From: Actinomycetota bacterium
Lineage (GTDB): Bacteria; Actinomycetota; Actinomycetes; S36-B12
Length of the DNA stretch: 64,000 nucleotides
Direction: 5' to 3'
NCBI GenBank assembly: GCA_030645615.1
Contig: JAUSNB010000039.1
Coordinates: 45,538 to 109,537, forward strand
In this document: one piece after another, positions 43,700-53,489 of the stretch
Position numbering within the stretch: position 1 is the stretch's first letter
How the letters are laid out: each line of letters starts with the position of its first letter
Made by a program: the position numbers and the translations under genes
Notes under the pieces: generated by a model
What the model saw: only the letters and a program-made list of their open reading frames with translations
Databases searched by the model: none
What the model was told of the DNA's origin: nothing

Positions 43700-44572
43700 T
43701 CAGTCATACGTGTAGAAACCGCGTCCACTCTTGCGACCGAGAAGTCCCGCTTCGACCATCCGCGCGAGCAACGGCGGCGGCGAGTAGAGGGGCTCCTTGA
43801 ATTCCCGATAAAGCGAGTCAGCGACTGCCTTCGTCGTGTCCAAGCCGATCAGATCAGCGAGCGCAAGAGGGCCTTGCGGGTGTGCACACCCCCGAACCAT
43901 GCCTTCGTCGATATCGGCTGCTGTAGCAAATCCCGACTCCATCATGCGGATCGCTGAAAGAATGTATGGAACTAGTAGTGCGTTCACCACGAAGCCGGCG
44001 CGATCCTGGGATCGTATTGCGTGCTTGCCTAAGCGGGTCTGAACAAATTCCCGCGCGCGGCCAAGAACGTCGTCGTCCGTGAAGAGACTTGGGACGAGTT
44101 CAACGAGTGAAAGTACCGGGACGGGATTGAAGAAATGAATTCCAAGCACATGGGACGGTCGATTCGTAGCGGCCGCCAATTTCATAATGGGGATTGATGA
44201 CGTGTTCGAGGCAAGGATTGCCTTCGGCGACGCCACGATCCTGTCTAGTGCCTGGAAGACGACGACTTTCGCGGCTTCATCTTCGGCGATCGCCTCAACG
44301 ACAATGTCTCGGTCGGCCATGGCGTCAAGTTGGTCGACGATCTGGATACGCGCAAGGATCTCTTCTCCGCTCGGGATGAGGCCCTTTTGCTCAGCTCGGC
44401 GCAACGACGCCTCCAAGCGTCGACGACCGGTCACACCTGATGCGGCGGTCGACTCGACGACGACTACGTTCAGACCAGCTCGCGCGCACACCTCCGAGAT
44501 TCCGGCGCCCATCTGGCCACAGCCAATTACCCCGATGGTCGGCCCTGTCGCAGCATCAATAGTCTCGCTCAC
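43700..44572 (-). CDS. 3-hydroxybutyryl-CoA dehydrogenase
   Basis: The 290-residue member of the 3-hydroxyacyl-CoA dehydrogenase family has a Rossmann motif (GVIGCGQMGAGISEVCARAG), the catalytic segment SNTSSIPIMKLAA, HFFNPVPVLSLVELVP and a C-terminal SGRGFYTYD. It oxidises (S)-3-hydroxybutyryl-CoA to acetoacetyl-CoA. That is the product expected from the nearby 2-hydroxyisobutyryl-CoA mutase, so it links the mutase to central metabolism. It is the last gene of the minus-strand operon starting with ccr, 38 bases after the acyl-CoA dehydrogenase. Confidence 0.9.
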   Translation of the reverse strand: MSETIDAATGPTIGVIGCGQMGAGISEVCARAGLNVVVVESTAASGVTGRRRLEASLRRAEQKGLIPSGEEILARIQIVDQLDAMADRDIVVEAIAEDEAAKVVVFQALDRIVASPKAILASNTSSIPIMKLAAATNRPSHVLGIHFFNPVPVLSLVELVPSLFTDDDVLGRAREFVQTRLGKHAIRSQDRAGFVVNALLVPYILSAIRMMESGFATAADIDEGMVRGCAHPQGPLALADLIGLDTTKAVADSLYREFKEPLYSPPPLLARMVEAGLLGRKSGRGFYTYD

Positions 44573-44610
44573 ATCGCTCCATTCATTTTGGGGGTGGCAC
44601 TATCCGTCGG

Positions 44611-45822
44611 TCATGTTCGTGCCTTGTATTCCTCGAGGAGTCGTCGGGCGATGATCATGCGTTGGATGTCGGCGGTGCCTTCGCCGATGAGGAGCATGGG
44701 GGCTTCGCGGTAGAGGCGTTCGATCTCGTACTCCTTGGAGTAGCCGTATCCGCCGTGGATGCGGAAGGAGTCCTCGACCACTTCCTTGCAATACTCCGAG
44801 GCGAGGTATTTGGCCATCCCGGCTTCGAGGTCGTTGCGTTCGCCGGAGTCCTTCTTGCGGGCGGCCATGATCATCATCTGGTGCGCGGCCTCGACCTTGA
44901 CGGCCATGTCCGCGAGCCGGAACGAGACGGCCTGGTGCTCGATGATGGGCTTGCCGAACGTGACCCGTTGCTGGGCGTACTCCACACCGAGCTCGAACGC
45001 CCGGATGCTCAGGCCGCACGCGCGGGCGGCGACGTTGACGCGGCCGACCTCGACGCCGTCCATCATCTGGTAGAAGCCCCGACCAGGCTCACCGCCGAGG
45101 ATGTCGCCCGAGGTCAGCCGGAATCCGTCCATCACCAGTTCGGTGGTGTCCACACCCTTGTAGCCCATCTTGTCGATCTTCCCCGGGATCATGAGTCCGG
45201 GCAGCACCTGACCGAAGCCGGCCGGCTTCTCGATCAGGAACGTGGTCATCGTCTTGTAGACACTCGCGTCCGCGTCGACCTCGCCGGGGGTCAGCACGAG
45301 GACCGCGACCAGCGTCGACGATCCGCCGTTCGTCAGCCACATCTTCGCCCCGTTCAGCACGAAGTCACTGCTATCACCGCCACGGACGGCCTTGCTGGTG
45401 ATCGCCGCGACATCTGACCCGCAGCCCGGCTCCGACATGCTGAACGCGCCACGGACCTCGCCGGTCGCCATCCGCGGCAGGTACTGCGCCTTCTGCTCCT
45501 CGGTGCCGTGCTGCATCAGCATCCACGCCACAATGAAGTGCGTGTTGATCACCCCCGAGACACTCATCCAGCCCCGGGCGATCTCCTCCACCACCAACGC
45601 ATACGTCAGCAGCGATTCCCCCAAACCCCCGAACTCCTCAGGGATCATCAACCCGAAGACGCCCAGCTCCTTCAACCCATCGACGATCGCCTGGGGATAC
45701 TCATCCGCATGCTCCAACTCGGTCGCCACCGGAATGATCTCGTTTTCCACGAACTCGTGGACGGCCGCCAGAATGTCCCGCTGATCCGCCGTGAGCCCCT
45801 CCGTCTGCGCAAGGCGCGTCAT
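44611..45822 (-). CDS. acyl-CoA dehydrogenase
   Basis: The 403-residue flavoenzyme has SMSEPGCGSDVAAI, the substrate and FAD segments, and the catalytic Glu in IGEGTADIQRMIIARRLL. Actinobacterial ethylmalonyl-CoA operons carry such a gene at this place. Methylsuccinyl-CoA oxidation is the expected step, although dedicated methylsuccinyl-CoA dehydrogenases are longer, near 550 residues, so the substrate is uncertain. Start ATG 45,822 is one base after the lyase stop with GGAGGCGTGAG upstream. Electrons would go to the flavoprotein encoded at 55,473-57,226. Confidence 0.85.
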   Translation of the reverse strand: MTRLAQTEGLTADQRDILAAVHEFVENEIIPVATELEHADEYPQAIVDGLKELGVFGLMIPEEFGGLGESLLTYALVVEEIARGWMSVSGVINTHFIVAWMLMQHGTEEQKAQYLPRMATGEVRGAFSMSEPGCGSDVAAITSKAVRGGDSSDFVLNGAKMWLTNGGSSTLVAVLVLTPGEVDADASVYKTMTTFLIEKPAGFGQVLPGLMIPGKIDKMGYKGVDTTELVMDGFRLTSGDILGGEPGRGFYQMMDGVEVGRVNVAARACGLSIRAFELGVEYAQQRVTFGKPIIEHQAVSFRLADMAVKVEAAHQMMIMAARKKDSGERNDLEAGMAKYLASEYCKEVVEDSFRIHGGYGYSKEYEIERLYREAPMLLIGEGTADIQRMIIARRLLEEYKART

Positions 45823-45823
45823 C

Positions 45824-46783
45824 TCACGCCTCCGGAGCCACGAAGGTCTGGGTGCGTGCCATGCCGGCGGCGCGACCCTTGGCGGAGATGACCAGTGCCA
45901 TCTTCCGCGACGCCTCGTCGATCATCTCGTCGCCGAGCATGACGGCGCCCTTCGCGCCACCGGCTGCGGACGTGTAGTAGTCGTACGCGTCGAGGATGAG
46001 CTCGGCGTGGTCGTAGTCGTCCTGCCGGGGACTGAAAACCTCGTTCGCGACGTCGACCTGACCCGGATGCAGGACCCACTTGCCGTCGAACCCCAACGCC
46101 GCACTGCGTCCCGCCACCCGGGCGTATCCCTCGAGGTCCTTGATCGCCAGATACGGGCCGTCGATCGCCTGCTTGTCGAACGCGCGAGCGGCCATGAGGA
46201 TCCGCATGAGGATGTAGTGATACGCATCGCCCACGTCATACCCGGGCGGCTGCTCCCCCACCACGAGGGACTTCATGTTGATGGACGCCATGAAATCTGC
46301 AGGTCCGAAGATCAGTGTCTCGACCCGCGGGCTGGCCTGGGCGATCGCGTCAATGTTGATCAGACCCAGCGCGTTCTCGATCTGCGCCTCGATCCCGATC
46401 CGACCCACCTCGAACCCATTGCTCTTCTCCACCTGCGTCAGCAGCAGATCCAGCGCAACGACCTGATCGGCGGTCTGCACCTTCGGCAGCATGATGCAGT
46501 CCAGGTTCGGACCCGCGCCGCCAACCACCTCGATGACATCGGAATACGTCCACGCCGTCGTCCAGTCGTTCACCCGCACCGAGCGGACCTTGCCCTCGTA
46601 GCCACCCTCATTCAGTGCGGCCACGATGTTCTTACGGGCCTCCGGCTTCGCGATCGGTGCGACCGCGTCCTCGATGTCCATGAACACCTGATCAGCCGCC
46701 AGACCCCTGGCCTTGTCCAACATCTTCGGACTCGAACCCGGCACCGCCAGATTCGACCGGCGAGAACGCAACTGCTCAGACAT
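45824..46783 (-). CDS. HpcH/HpaI-family (CitE-like) CoA lyase, probably malyl/methylmalyl-CoA lyase
   Basis: The 319-residue TIM-barrel protein has [17 protein letters not shown] at the start, the metal and phosphate segment [34 protein letters not shown] and [10 protein letters not shown], then [16 protein letters not shown]. In the ethylmalonyl-CoA pathway it cleaves methylmalyl-CoA to glyoxylate and propionyl-CoA. ATG 46,783 has AGGAG upstream. It is 35 bases after the true end of ecm. Because of the ecm frameshift, the shifted frame reads through into this gene. Confidence 0.85.
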   Translation of the reverse strand: MSEQLRSRRSNLAVPGSSPKMLDKARGLAADQVFMDIEDAVAPIAKPEARKNIVAALNEGGYEGKVRSVRVNDWTTAWTYSDVIEVVGGAGPNLDCIMLPKVQTADQVVALDLLLTQVEKSNGFEVGRIGIEAQIENALGLINIDAIAQASPRVETLIFGPADFMASINMKSLVVGEQPPGYDVGDAYHYILMRILMAARAFDKQAIDGPYLAIKDLEGYARVAGRSAALGFDGKWVLHPGQVDVANEVFSPRQDDYDHAELILDAYDYYTSAAGGAKGAVMLGDEMIDEASRKMALVISAKGRAAGMARTQTFVAPEA

Positions 46784-46818
46784 GCACGACTCCTGTTCGT
46801 GGGCGGTGGTGGGCAGCA

Positions 46819-48796
46819 TCAAGCAGGCGAAAGGTGCCTGCTCCTTCGGATCACCGCAAGGACCTCGGTCATGACGGCGATGAGGTCGTAGTCCTTGGCC
46901 GTGAACACTGCATCGATACCCGCGTCGGCAAGCAATCGCGCGTCCTGCTCGGGAACAATTCCGCCAAGCAGCACCGGGACGTTGATCAGGCCGGCTTCGC
47001 GCAGCGCATTTACGATCCGGGGGAACGATCTGCAGGTGCGACCCGGACAGGATCGACAGCCCAATGCAGTCGACGTCCTCCTGGACTGCCGCGGAGACGA
47101 TCTCCTGCGGTGTCAGTCGGATGCCTTGGTAGATGACCTCGAATCCCGCGTCACGAGCGGCCACAACTACTTGTTCGGCGCCGTTCGAGTGCCCGTCAAG
47201 TCCCGGCTTGGCGACAAGCAGTCGAGGAGGATGCCCAATCTCCTCCTCAGCCGCGGAAACCGAGGCGCGGAGTGCCGTGAGCCCACGTCGGTCACCCGAA
47301 CCTGCAGTTCCGGTGACACCGGTCGGTGCTCGAAAGTCCCCGAAGCACTCACGCAGCGTTTCCGACCATTCCCCGGTCGTAACTCCGGCACGTGCACATT
47401 CCAGCGAGGCATCCATGAGATTCGTGTCGCGGTGCGCATCCACGCGCAGACAGGCGAGTGCCGCTCCGACGGCCTGCGGGTCACGCTGCGCGCGCCATGC
47501 GTGGAGAGCAGCGATTGCGCGCTCCTCGACCGCGGGCTCGACTCTGAGGATCGCCGTGTCGAGGTTGGACGTCAAAGGACTGGGCTCCGTCGTTGTGAAC
47601 TGATTCACCCCGACGACGACCTCGTCGCCCGACTCGATCCGGCGGCGCCGATCAGTGTGCGATGTGACGAGTTCGCCCTTGAGGTAGCCGGACTCGACGG
47701 CCGCGACAGTGCCACCCAATGCCTCGATCAGCGCCATCTCGTCGCTCGCTTGCGAGACAAGGCGGTCCACTGTCGCCTCGATCACGTGCGACCCATCGAA
47801 GATGTCCTCATAGTCGAGCAGGTCCGACTCCAGCGCTAGCACCTGCTGCATGCGCAGGCTCGACTGCTGGTCCCACGGCCTGGGTAGCCCCAATGCTTCG
47901 TTCCATGCCGGTAGTTGGACGGCGCGGGCGCGGGACGACTTGGACAGCGTGACACCGAGCATCTCCAGAACTATGCGCTGCACGTTGTTCTCCGGCTGTG
48001 CTTCTGTGAGCCCGAGCGAGTTGACTTGCACCCCGTATCGGAAGCGGCGGGCCTTCTCGTCAGTAGCGCCGTAGCGGTCGCGCGTGATCTCGTTCCGCAT
48101 CCGAGCGAACGCCCGCATCTTGCAGACCTCGCCGACGAAACGGATGCCCGCGTTGACGAAGAACGAAATTCGGACGACGACATCGGCGATCTGTTCACGG
48201 GGCACGTGGCCGGAGTCGCGCACCGCGTCGAGTACCGCGATCGCCGTCGACAACGCGAATGCGACCTCCTGCACGGGCGTCGCACCGGCCTCTTGTAAGT
48301 GATAGGAGCAAATGTTGATCGGATTCCATCGAGGCGTGTTCGAGACACTCCAGGCAATCGTGTCGGTCGCCACTCGCATGGACGGTCCGGGAGGGAACGC
48401 GTAGGTGCCGCGCGAGAGATATTCCTTGATGATGTCGTTTTGCGTCGTCCCTGCCAGCATGGCTCGGTCGACGCCTCGCTCGTCAGCAACGGTTACGTAC
48501 AACGCGAGGAGCCACATCGCTGTCGCGTTGATCGTCATCGATGTATTCATGCGGTCAAGGGGGATCCCGTCGAGGAGAGCCCGCATGTCTTGGACACACG
48601 TCACGGGCACTCCGACTTTCCCGACCTCGCCGACAGCAAGGGGGTGATCAGGGTCGTAGCCCGTCTGCGTCGGGAGATCGAAGGCGATCGACAGACCCGT
48701 CTGTCCCTTCTCGATCTTCCGTCGATACAGGGCATTCGACTCACGCGCGGACGAATGCCCCGCATAGGTCCGCATGACCCACGGCTTGTCTCGCAT
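46819..48796 (-). pseudogene. ecm: ethylmalonyl-CoA mutase (MeaA-type), one-base frameshift
   Basis: The first 585 or so residues form the mutase barrel ([20 protein letters not shown] and [19 protein letters not shown]) and the start of the B12 domain ([16 protein letters not shown]). At the run of five G on the plus strand (47,019-47,023) the frame breaks. With four G the sequence continues normally: [18 protein letters not shown] and [19 protein letters not shown], ending at 46,819, total about 659 residues, the family length. So one extra base in a homopolymer disrupts B12 binding. It may be a sequencing error or a true mutation. Start ATG overlaps the ccr stop (TGATG). Confidence 0.85.
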
Positions 48797-50130
48797 CAGC
48801 GATGCCGGAATCGGTTGATCTGGATGATGTGCTGGTTTCGGAGGTCGGGTTGGGTGATGCCGAGTCCGGGTTCGGGGGCGAGGGCGAGGACAGCGACTTT
48901 GCCCTGGTGGGCGTTCCGGTGGACCTGGTAGGCGGCTTCGCCGGCGTCATCGAGGGGGAAGGTTTGGGAGACGGTGGGGTGGATCATGCCGCGGGCGATG
49001 AGCCGGTTGGCCTCGTAGGCCTCGCGGTAGTTCGCGAAGTGGCTGCCGATGATCCGCTTGAGGCTCATCCACAGGTACCGGTTGTCGTACTCGTGCATGT
49101 AGCCGCTGGTGGAGGCGCAGGTGACGATGGTGCCGCCCTTGCGGGTGACGTAGACCGACGCGCCGAAGGTCTCGCGGCCCGGGTGCTCGAAGACGATGTC
49201 GGGGTCGTCGCCGCCGGTGAGCTGGCGGATCTTCTTCCCCAGCCGCTGCCATTCGCGGGGGTCCTGGGTGTGCTCGTCGGACCAGAACTGGTAGCCCTCG
49301 GCGGAGCGGTCGATGATGTGCTCGGCGCCCATCGCCCGACACAGGTCGGCCTTCTGCGGTGAGCTCACGACGCACACCGGGATCGCGCCTCCGTTGACCG
49401 CGTACTGCGTCGCATACGAGCCCAGGCCGCCGGACGCGCCCCAGATCAGCACGACGTCGCCCTGCTTCATGTCGGCGCCGTTGCGGGAGACCAGTTGCCG
49501 GTAGGCGGTGGAGTTCACCAGGCCAGGGGCGGCGGCCTCCTCCCAGGTCAGGTGCTCGGGTTTGGGCATCAACTGGTTCGCCTTGACGATGGCCAGCTCG
49601 GCCAGGCCACCGAAGTTGGTCTCGAAGCCCCAGATCCGCTGCTCGGGATCGAGCATCGTGTCGTTGTGCCCGAACGGGGACTCCAGATCCACGCTCAGGC
49701 AGTGCGCCACCACCCGATCACCGGGCTGCCACACACTGACCCCAGGTCCGGTGCGGAGCACCACCCCGGACGCATCCGAGCCGATCACGTGATAGGGCAG
49801 ATCATGACGCCGGGCATCGGGGGTGCTCCTGGCATACCGATCCAGGAACCCGAACGTGGACACCGGCTCGAAGATGCTCGACCACACCGTGTTGTAGTTG
49901 ATGCTCGACGCCATCACCGCGATCAACGCCTCGCCAGCAGCCAACTGCGGCGTCGGCACCTCCTCCACATGGATCGACCGACGCGGATCCTTCTGGTGCG
50001 AGGCCAACCCATCGAACATGGTCTGCTCATCCCGGTGGATCGTCACCGCCCGATACGTATCAGGAACGTCAAGCGCCGCAAAGGTCTCCGCCGAAGCACC
50101 CGCAAGAATGGCATCCAGTAACGCCTGCAC
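48796..50130 (-). CDS. ccr: crotonyl-CoA carboxylase/reductase
   Basis: The 444-residue member of the medium-chain reductase superfamily is the key enzyme of the ethylmalonyl-CoA pathway: crotonyl-CoA, CO2 and NADPH give ethylmalonyl-CoA. The CO2-binding residues are visible: Asn80 in SSINYN, Phe169-Glu170 in [11 protein letters not shown] and the His in [17 protein letters not shown] is bound by [16 protein letters not shown]. It is the first gene of the minus-strand operon and is coupled to ecm by TGATG. A 450-base divergent region separates it from hcmB. Confidence 0.93.
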   Translation of the reverse strand: MQALLDAILAGASAETFAALDVPDTYRAVTIHRDEQTMFDGLASHQKDPRRSIHVEEVPTPQLAAGEALIAVMASSINYNTVWSSIFEPVSTFGFLDRYARSTPDARRHDLPYHVIGSDASGVVLRTGPGVSVWQPGDRVVAHCLSVDLESPFGHNDTMLDPEQRIWGFETNFGGLAELAIVKANQLMPKPEHLTWEEAAAPGLVNSTAYRQLVSRNGADMKQGDVVLIWGASGGLGSYATQYAVNGGAIPVCVVSSPQKADLCRAMGAEHIIDRSAEGYQFWSDEHTQDPREWQRLGKKIRQLTGGDDPDIVFEHPGRETFGASVYVTRKGGTIVTCASTSGYMHEYDNRYLWMSLKRIIGSHFANYREAYEANRLIARGMIHPTVSQTFPLDDAGEAAYQVHRNAHQGKVAVLALAPEPGLGITQPDLRNQHIIQINRFRHR

Positions 50131-50580
50131 ACTTCCCCCTTCAGAAGGGTAATCCGAGGGACTCGACCTCAGCTAATAAACCCAGCGTCGATGAATGTAG
50201 GTCCGAGTTCGTTCCACCTACCGAAAACCGGACGAGTCGCGGCCACCCGAATTCGATTGGCGGCATACACCAAGATGACTTCGGAGCACGAAGCAGACGA
50301 TGTGCCGGTATACGACCGACGTCGCAGGTGCGCCCTGGGCATCGTTGATCGCCGACGCATCCGTAGCACAATCACTCGTCGTCTTCGCTGTCCCATTGGC
50401 GAAGCGGTTGCTGCGAACACCACTGGGTCGCGGATAACTCGAGCAGCGACCAAGCATGTGCCCATGCAACCGCCCATCCGGCTCTAAGGGCTGAACCACG
50501 CCCGCGTCTTCTTGCGCTCATTGGACTGTGCATACTATGGTCTGACCATAGCATTGTCGGCCCACTGCGAAGGAATCTCC
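50131..50580. other. divergent regulatory region between ccr and hcmB
   Basis: Roughly 450 bases without a gene, flanked by divergent operons. It is visibly less GC-rich than the conjugative element. The only clear element is the palindrome at 50,535-50,551; promoters for both directions must lie here, but I cannot assign -35/-10 pairs with confidence. Confidence 0.55.
50535..50551. promoter_or_regulatory. FadR/GntR-type palindromic operator
   Basis: CTATGGTCTGACCATAG is a perfect palindrome with a one-base centre, 29 bases upstream of the hcmB start. Its core TGGTCTGACCA matches the FadR-subfamily GntR operator pattern TGGTnnnACCA. It probably represses the hcm operon until a CoA ester or acid inducer is present. 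No GntR gene is in the window. Confidence 0.65.
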
Positions 50581-51009
50581 ATGAGTCAAACGGTCAGCAA
50601 TCGGGAAATCCCCATCCGCGTGATGCTGGCAAAAATCGGGCTGGACGGACATGACCGAGGGGTGAAAGTCGTCGCCAGAACGCTCAGGGATGCAGGTATG
50701 GAGGTCATTTACACAGGGTTGCATCGCAGTCCTGACCAGGTCGTCGCAGCGGCCGTCCAAGAGGACGTTGACGTGCTCGGCGTGAGTCTGCTCTCGGGCG
50801 CGCACATGTCGATCTTTCGACGCATCTTCGATCTCTTAGACGCTCTGCCCGAGCCTCACAGATTCACTCTTCTGGCGGGTGGCGTGATGCCTGATGAGGA
50901 CGTGGAGGAGTTGCATCGTCTGGGTGTCGCTGCAGTGCTAGGGCAAGACACGCCGCCAGAGTCGATCGTCGAGACGGTGCTCCGCATGGTTCCAGTGAGA
51001 TCACGATAA
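50581..51009 (+). CDS. hcmB: 2-hydroxyisobutyryl-CoA mutase small (B12-binding) subunit
   Basis: The 142-residue cobalamin-binding domain has the DxHxxG motif in KIGLDGHDRGVKVVARTL, the SxL-type LLSGAH and the GG motif in LLAGGVMPDEDVEELHRLG. It is the separate B12 subunit of the HCM/isobutyryl-CoA-mutase class; the large subunit is hcmA at 53,490. ATG 50,581 follows GAAGGAATC. The stop overlaps the ligase start (TAATG). It is not closest to the B12 domain of ecm; the gene order matches hcm clusters. Confidence 0.85.
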   Translation: MSQTVSNREIPIRVMLAKIGLDGHDRGVKVVARTLRDAGMEVIYTGLHRSPDQVVAAAVQEDVDVLGVSLLSGAHMSIFRRIFDLLDALPEPHRFTLLAGGVMPDEDVEELHRLGVAAVLGQDTPPESIVETVLRMVPVRSR

Positions 51010-52463
51010 TGGCATCGCTCGTCTCGGAGTCCAAAGCCCTTGAGGATTGGACTTGGCCACCCAAATACGACGACGGGTACCGGCCGGTTGATGACCAGGT
51101 GCACTGGTTCCCGGTTCGCGAAACTATGGATGCTGACGAACGCGATGAGCTCTTGTTGAGACGCGTACAGCAGGTTATGTCTTACGCCTGGGATCGATCG
51201 GAATTCTATAAGAGCAAGTGGCGCGACGCCGGACTCGAACCCCAGGACATCACCAGTTGGGAGGCGTTCGAGCAAGTTCCCGTAGTTCGAAAAGAAGAGT
51301 TACGCGCTGATCAGGCAATGAACGAGCCATTTGGCAGTTATCTATGCGTGGCGCCATCCGAGGTAAAACATATCAATGGGACGTCGGGGACGACCGGCCG
51401 GCCGACCACTTTTGGAGTGAACAGGCGAGACTGGAACTCCATCGCCAACGCGCACGCACGCGTGATGTGGGGCATGGGAATTCGGCCGCAAGACACGGTA
51501 ATCATCGGCTCCCCACTCGCCCTCTACTGGGGGTCGTGGGGCGCATATCTCGGCGCGGAGCGCTTGGGCGCCACAGTGTTTCCCTTCGGTGCCGGTGTCG
51601 CAGGTCAAACACTCAGAACCGTCCGGTGGATGCAGCAGATGAAGGTCGATGTCTTCTACGGGACGCCGTCGTATGCACTACGTCTGGCCGAGGTCGCCAC
51701 GGAGGCTGGAATCGACCCACGGGACCTCGGACTACGCCTGTTATTCTTCTCAGGCGAGCCGGGGGCGAGTATCCCGTCGATCCGCACGAGGATCAGTTCT
51801 GCGTTCGGTGCTGCGGTCTACGACTCAGGAAGCATGGCCGAGGTCAGCCCTTGGATGCATCTCGGATCGTCAGCCGACGCTCCGGGCCTGATGTGCTGGC
51901 AGGATCTCGTGTACACCGAGGTCTGCGATCCACAAACGCTGCGCCGGGTGCCGTACGGATCACAAGGCACACCCATATATACGACGATGGAACGCACGTC
52001 GCAGCCGATGATCCGATTGCTCTCGAACGACCTCACAGATTGGGAGGCCCCATCGGCCGAACGTGGTCGCACGTACCCGTTCTTGCCTCGTGGCATCTAC
52101 GGGCGCATCGACGACATGTTCGTTGTGCGAGGCGAGAACATCTACCCCAGCGCGATTGACGACGTCGTCATGGGCGATCAGGCCTACGGCGGTGAACATC
52201 GGATCGTGATAAGCCGGGACCAAACAATGGATGTTCTCGTGGTCGAGGTCGAGCACGAGAACATCGCGGACACAGGTTCCTCTGTCGACACATGGTGTGC
52301 CGATCTTTCCGAACGGCTGCGTACCGTCCTAGGAGTCGGTGCCCAAGTCGTTCCGAAGCCGAAGGGCACGTTCGAGCGTACTGAATTCAAGGCGAGGCGT
52401 GTTATCGACGGCCGAGAGCTGTGGACCGCAGGCGATTTGACGATGCCGAAGGTCTCACCTTGA
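51009..52463 (+). CDS. AMP-forming acyl-CoA ligase (PaaK-like), probably 2-hydroxyisobutyryl-CoA ligase
   Basis: The 484-residue adenylate-forming enzyme of the phenylacetate-CoA-ligase type has INGTSGTTGRPTTFGV as the phosphate loop, FYGTPSYALRLAE, YDSGSMAEVSP, RIDDMFVVRGENIYPSAIDD and a C-terminal KGTFERTEFKARRV. Its place between hcmB, the chaperone gene and hcmA is that of the hcl-type ligase that makes 2-hydroxyisobutyryl-CoA from the acid. The substrate is inferred from this context only. Confidence 0.8.
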   Translation: MASLVSESKALEDWTWPPKYDDGYRPVDDQVHWFPVRETMDADERDELLLRRVQQVMSYAWDRSEFYKSKWRDAGLEPQDITSWEAFEQVPVVRKEELRADQAMNEPFGSYLCVAPSEVKHINGTSGTTGRPTTFGVNRRDWNSIANAHARVMWGMGIRPQDTVIIGSPLALYWGSWGAYLGAERLGATVFPFGAGVAGQTLRTVRWMQQMKVDVFYGTPSYALRLAEVATEAGIDPRDLGLRLLFFSGEPGASIPSIRTRISSAFGAAVYDSGSMAEVSPWMHLGSSADAPGLMCWQDLVYTEVCDPQTLRRVPYGSQGTPIYTTMERTSQPMIRLLSNDLTDWEAPSAERGRTYPFLPRGIYGRIDDMFVVRGENIYPSAIDDVVMGDQAYGGEHRIVISRDQTMDVLVVEVEHENIADTGSSVDTWCADLSERLRTVLGVGAQVVPKPKGTFERTEFKARRVIDGRELWTAGDLTMPKVSP

Positions 52464-52471
52464 ACCGGCCG

Positions 52472-53446
52472 ATGTCCCTTGCGCCGTCCGCGTACATGGC
52501 GGACGACTCAGACATAGTTGCACGCGTGCTCGACGGCGAACACGGCGCGATTGCCCGTATGCTGACACAGGTCGAGCGCAGGACTCCAGCCGTCAACGAT
52601 CTCTTGGCGGCACTCCATCACGCGACTGGCCGTGCCCATGTCGTCGGGGTCACCGGCCCGGCAGGCAGCGGAAAGAGCACGTTGGTTGCTGGGCTGGCCG
52701 CCGCCTACCGACGGACGGGGCGCAGCCTGGGAATCCTCGCGGTTGATCCTTCGAGCGTGATCACGGGCGGCGCGATCCTGGGAGATCGGATTCGAATGTC
52801 CGATCTCGGGAGTGACCCCGACGTGTTCATCCGTTCGATGGCCACGCGCGGGGCCCTCGGCGGTCTGTCTCGGGCCGTGCTCGATGGCGTAAGCGTCCTC
52901 GATGCAGCTGGTATGGACGTTGTGATTCTGGAGACCGTCGGCGTCGGGCAGGCCGAGGTCGACGTCATTAGCGTGGCGCAGACGATCGCTGTCGTCAGCG
53001 TCCCGGGCTTGGGGGACGAGGTCCAGGCGATCAAGGCCGGATTACTCGAAATTGCGGACATTCACGTTGTCAACAAGTCGGATCGTCCAGGTGCCGATCG
53101 GACCGTCGCCGAGATTCGAGACGTCGTGCGCCATTCCCCACATCGTGAGGGCCAGTGGAAGGTGCCGATTCAGCAGACGGTCGCGTCAAGTCATGAAGGG
53201 ATCGACGACCTCATGCGAATATTCGACGACCATGCCGCGTGGCTGGCAGGGAATGGCGCACGCACCGACAGCCATCGTCGAAACGCAGCAACGCGAATTC
53301 GGTGGGCGGCCGAAGAGCTTGTACTCGGCCGCTTCCGTACCGGAGATACGGCGTTCGATGCGGCCGTGGAAACGGTCGTGTCACGGCAATCCGATCCGGT
53401 GAGCGCGGCCAGGAAGTTGATCGCCGGACCCATCGCAAACTGCTAG
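52472..53446 (+). CDS. meaH: MeaB-type GTPase, chaperone of the B12 mutase
   Basis: The protein has about 324 residues: GPAGSGKSTLVAGLAAAYR as Walker A, AVDPSSVITGGAILGDRIRM, ETVGVGQAEVDV and the base-recognition NKSDRPGADRTV. MeaB/ArgK proteins load and protect adenosylcobalamin in acyl-CoA mutases. HCM clusters carry a dedicated form named MeaH. The start is uncertain: 52,472 and 52,496 are both possible and neither has a strong ribosome site. Confidence 0.85.
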   Translation: MSLAPSAYMADDSDIVARVLDGEHGAIARMLTQVERRTPAVNDLLAALHHATGRAHVVGVTGPAGSGKSTLVAGLAAAYRRTGRSLGILAVDPSSVITGGAILGDRIRMSDLGSDPDVFIRSMATRGALGGLSRAVLDGVSVLDAAGMDVVILETVGVGQAEVDVISVAQTIAVVSVPGLGDEVQAIKAGLLEIADIHVVNKSDRPGADRTVAEIRDVVRHSPHREGQWKVPIQQTVASSHEGIDDLMRIFDDHAAWLAGNGARTDSHRRNAATRIRWAAEELVLGRFRTGDTAFDAAVETVVSRQSDPVSAARKLIAGPIANC

Positions 53447-53489
53447 CGATACACGATTCCAACTACAGCAACAGAGGAGATCGTCTGCC

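Noticed and set aside
45824..48796. 990-residue mutase-lyase fusion protein
   Set aside because: The B12 domain resumes in another frame and the lyase has its own start and ribosome site, so the fusion is a frameshift artefact and not a natural fusion gene.
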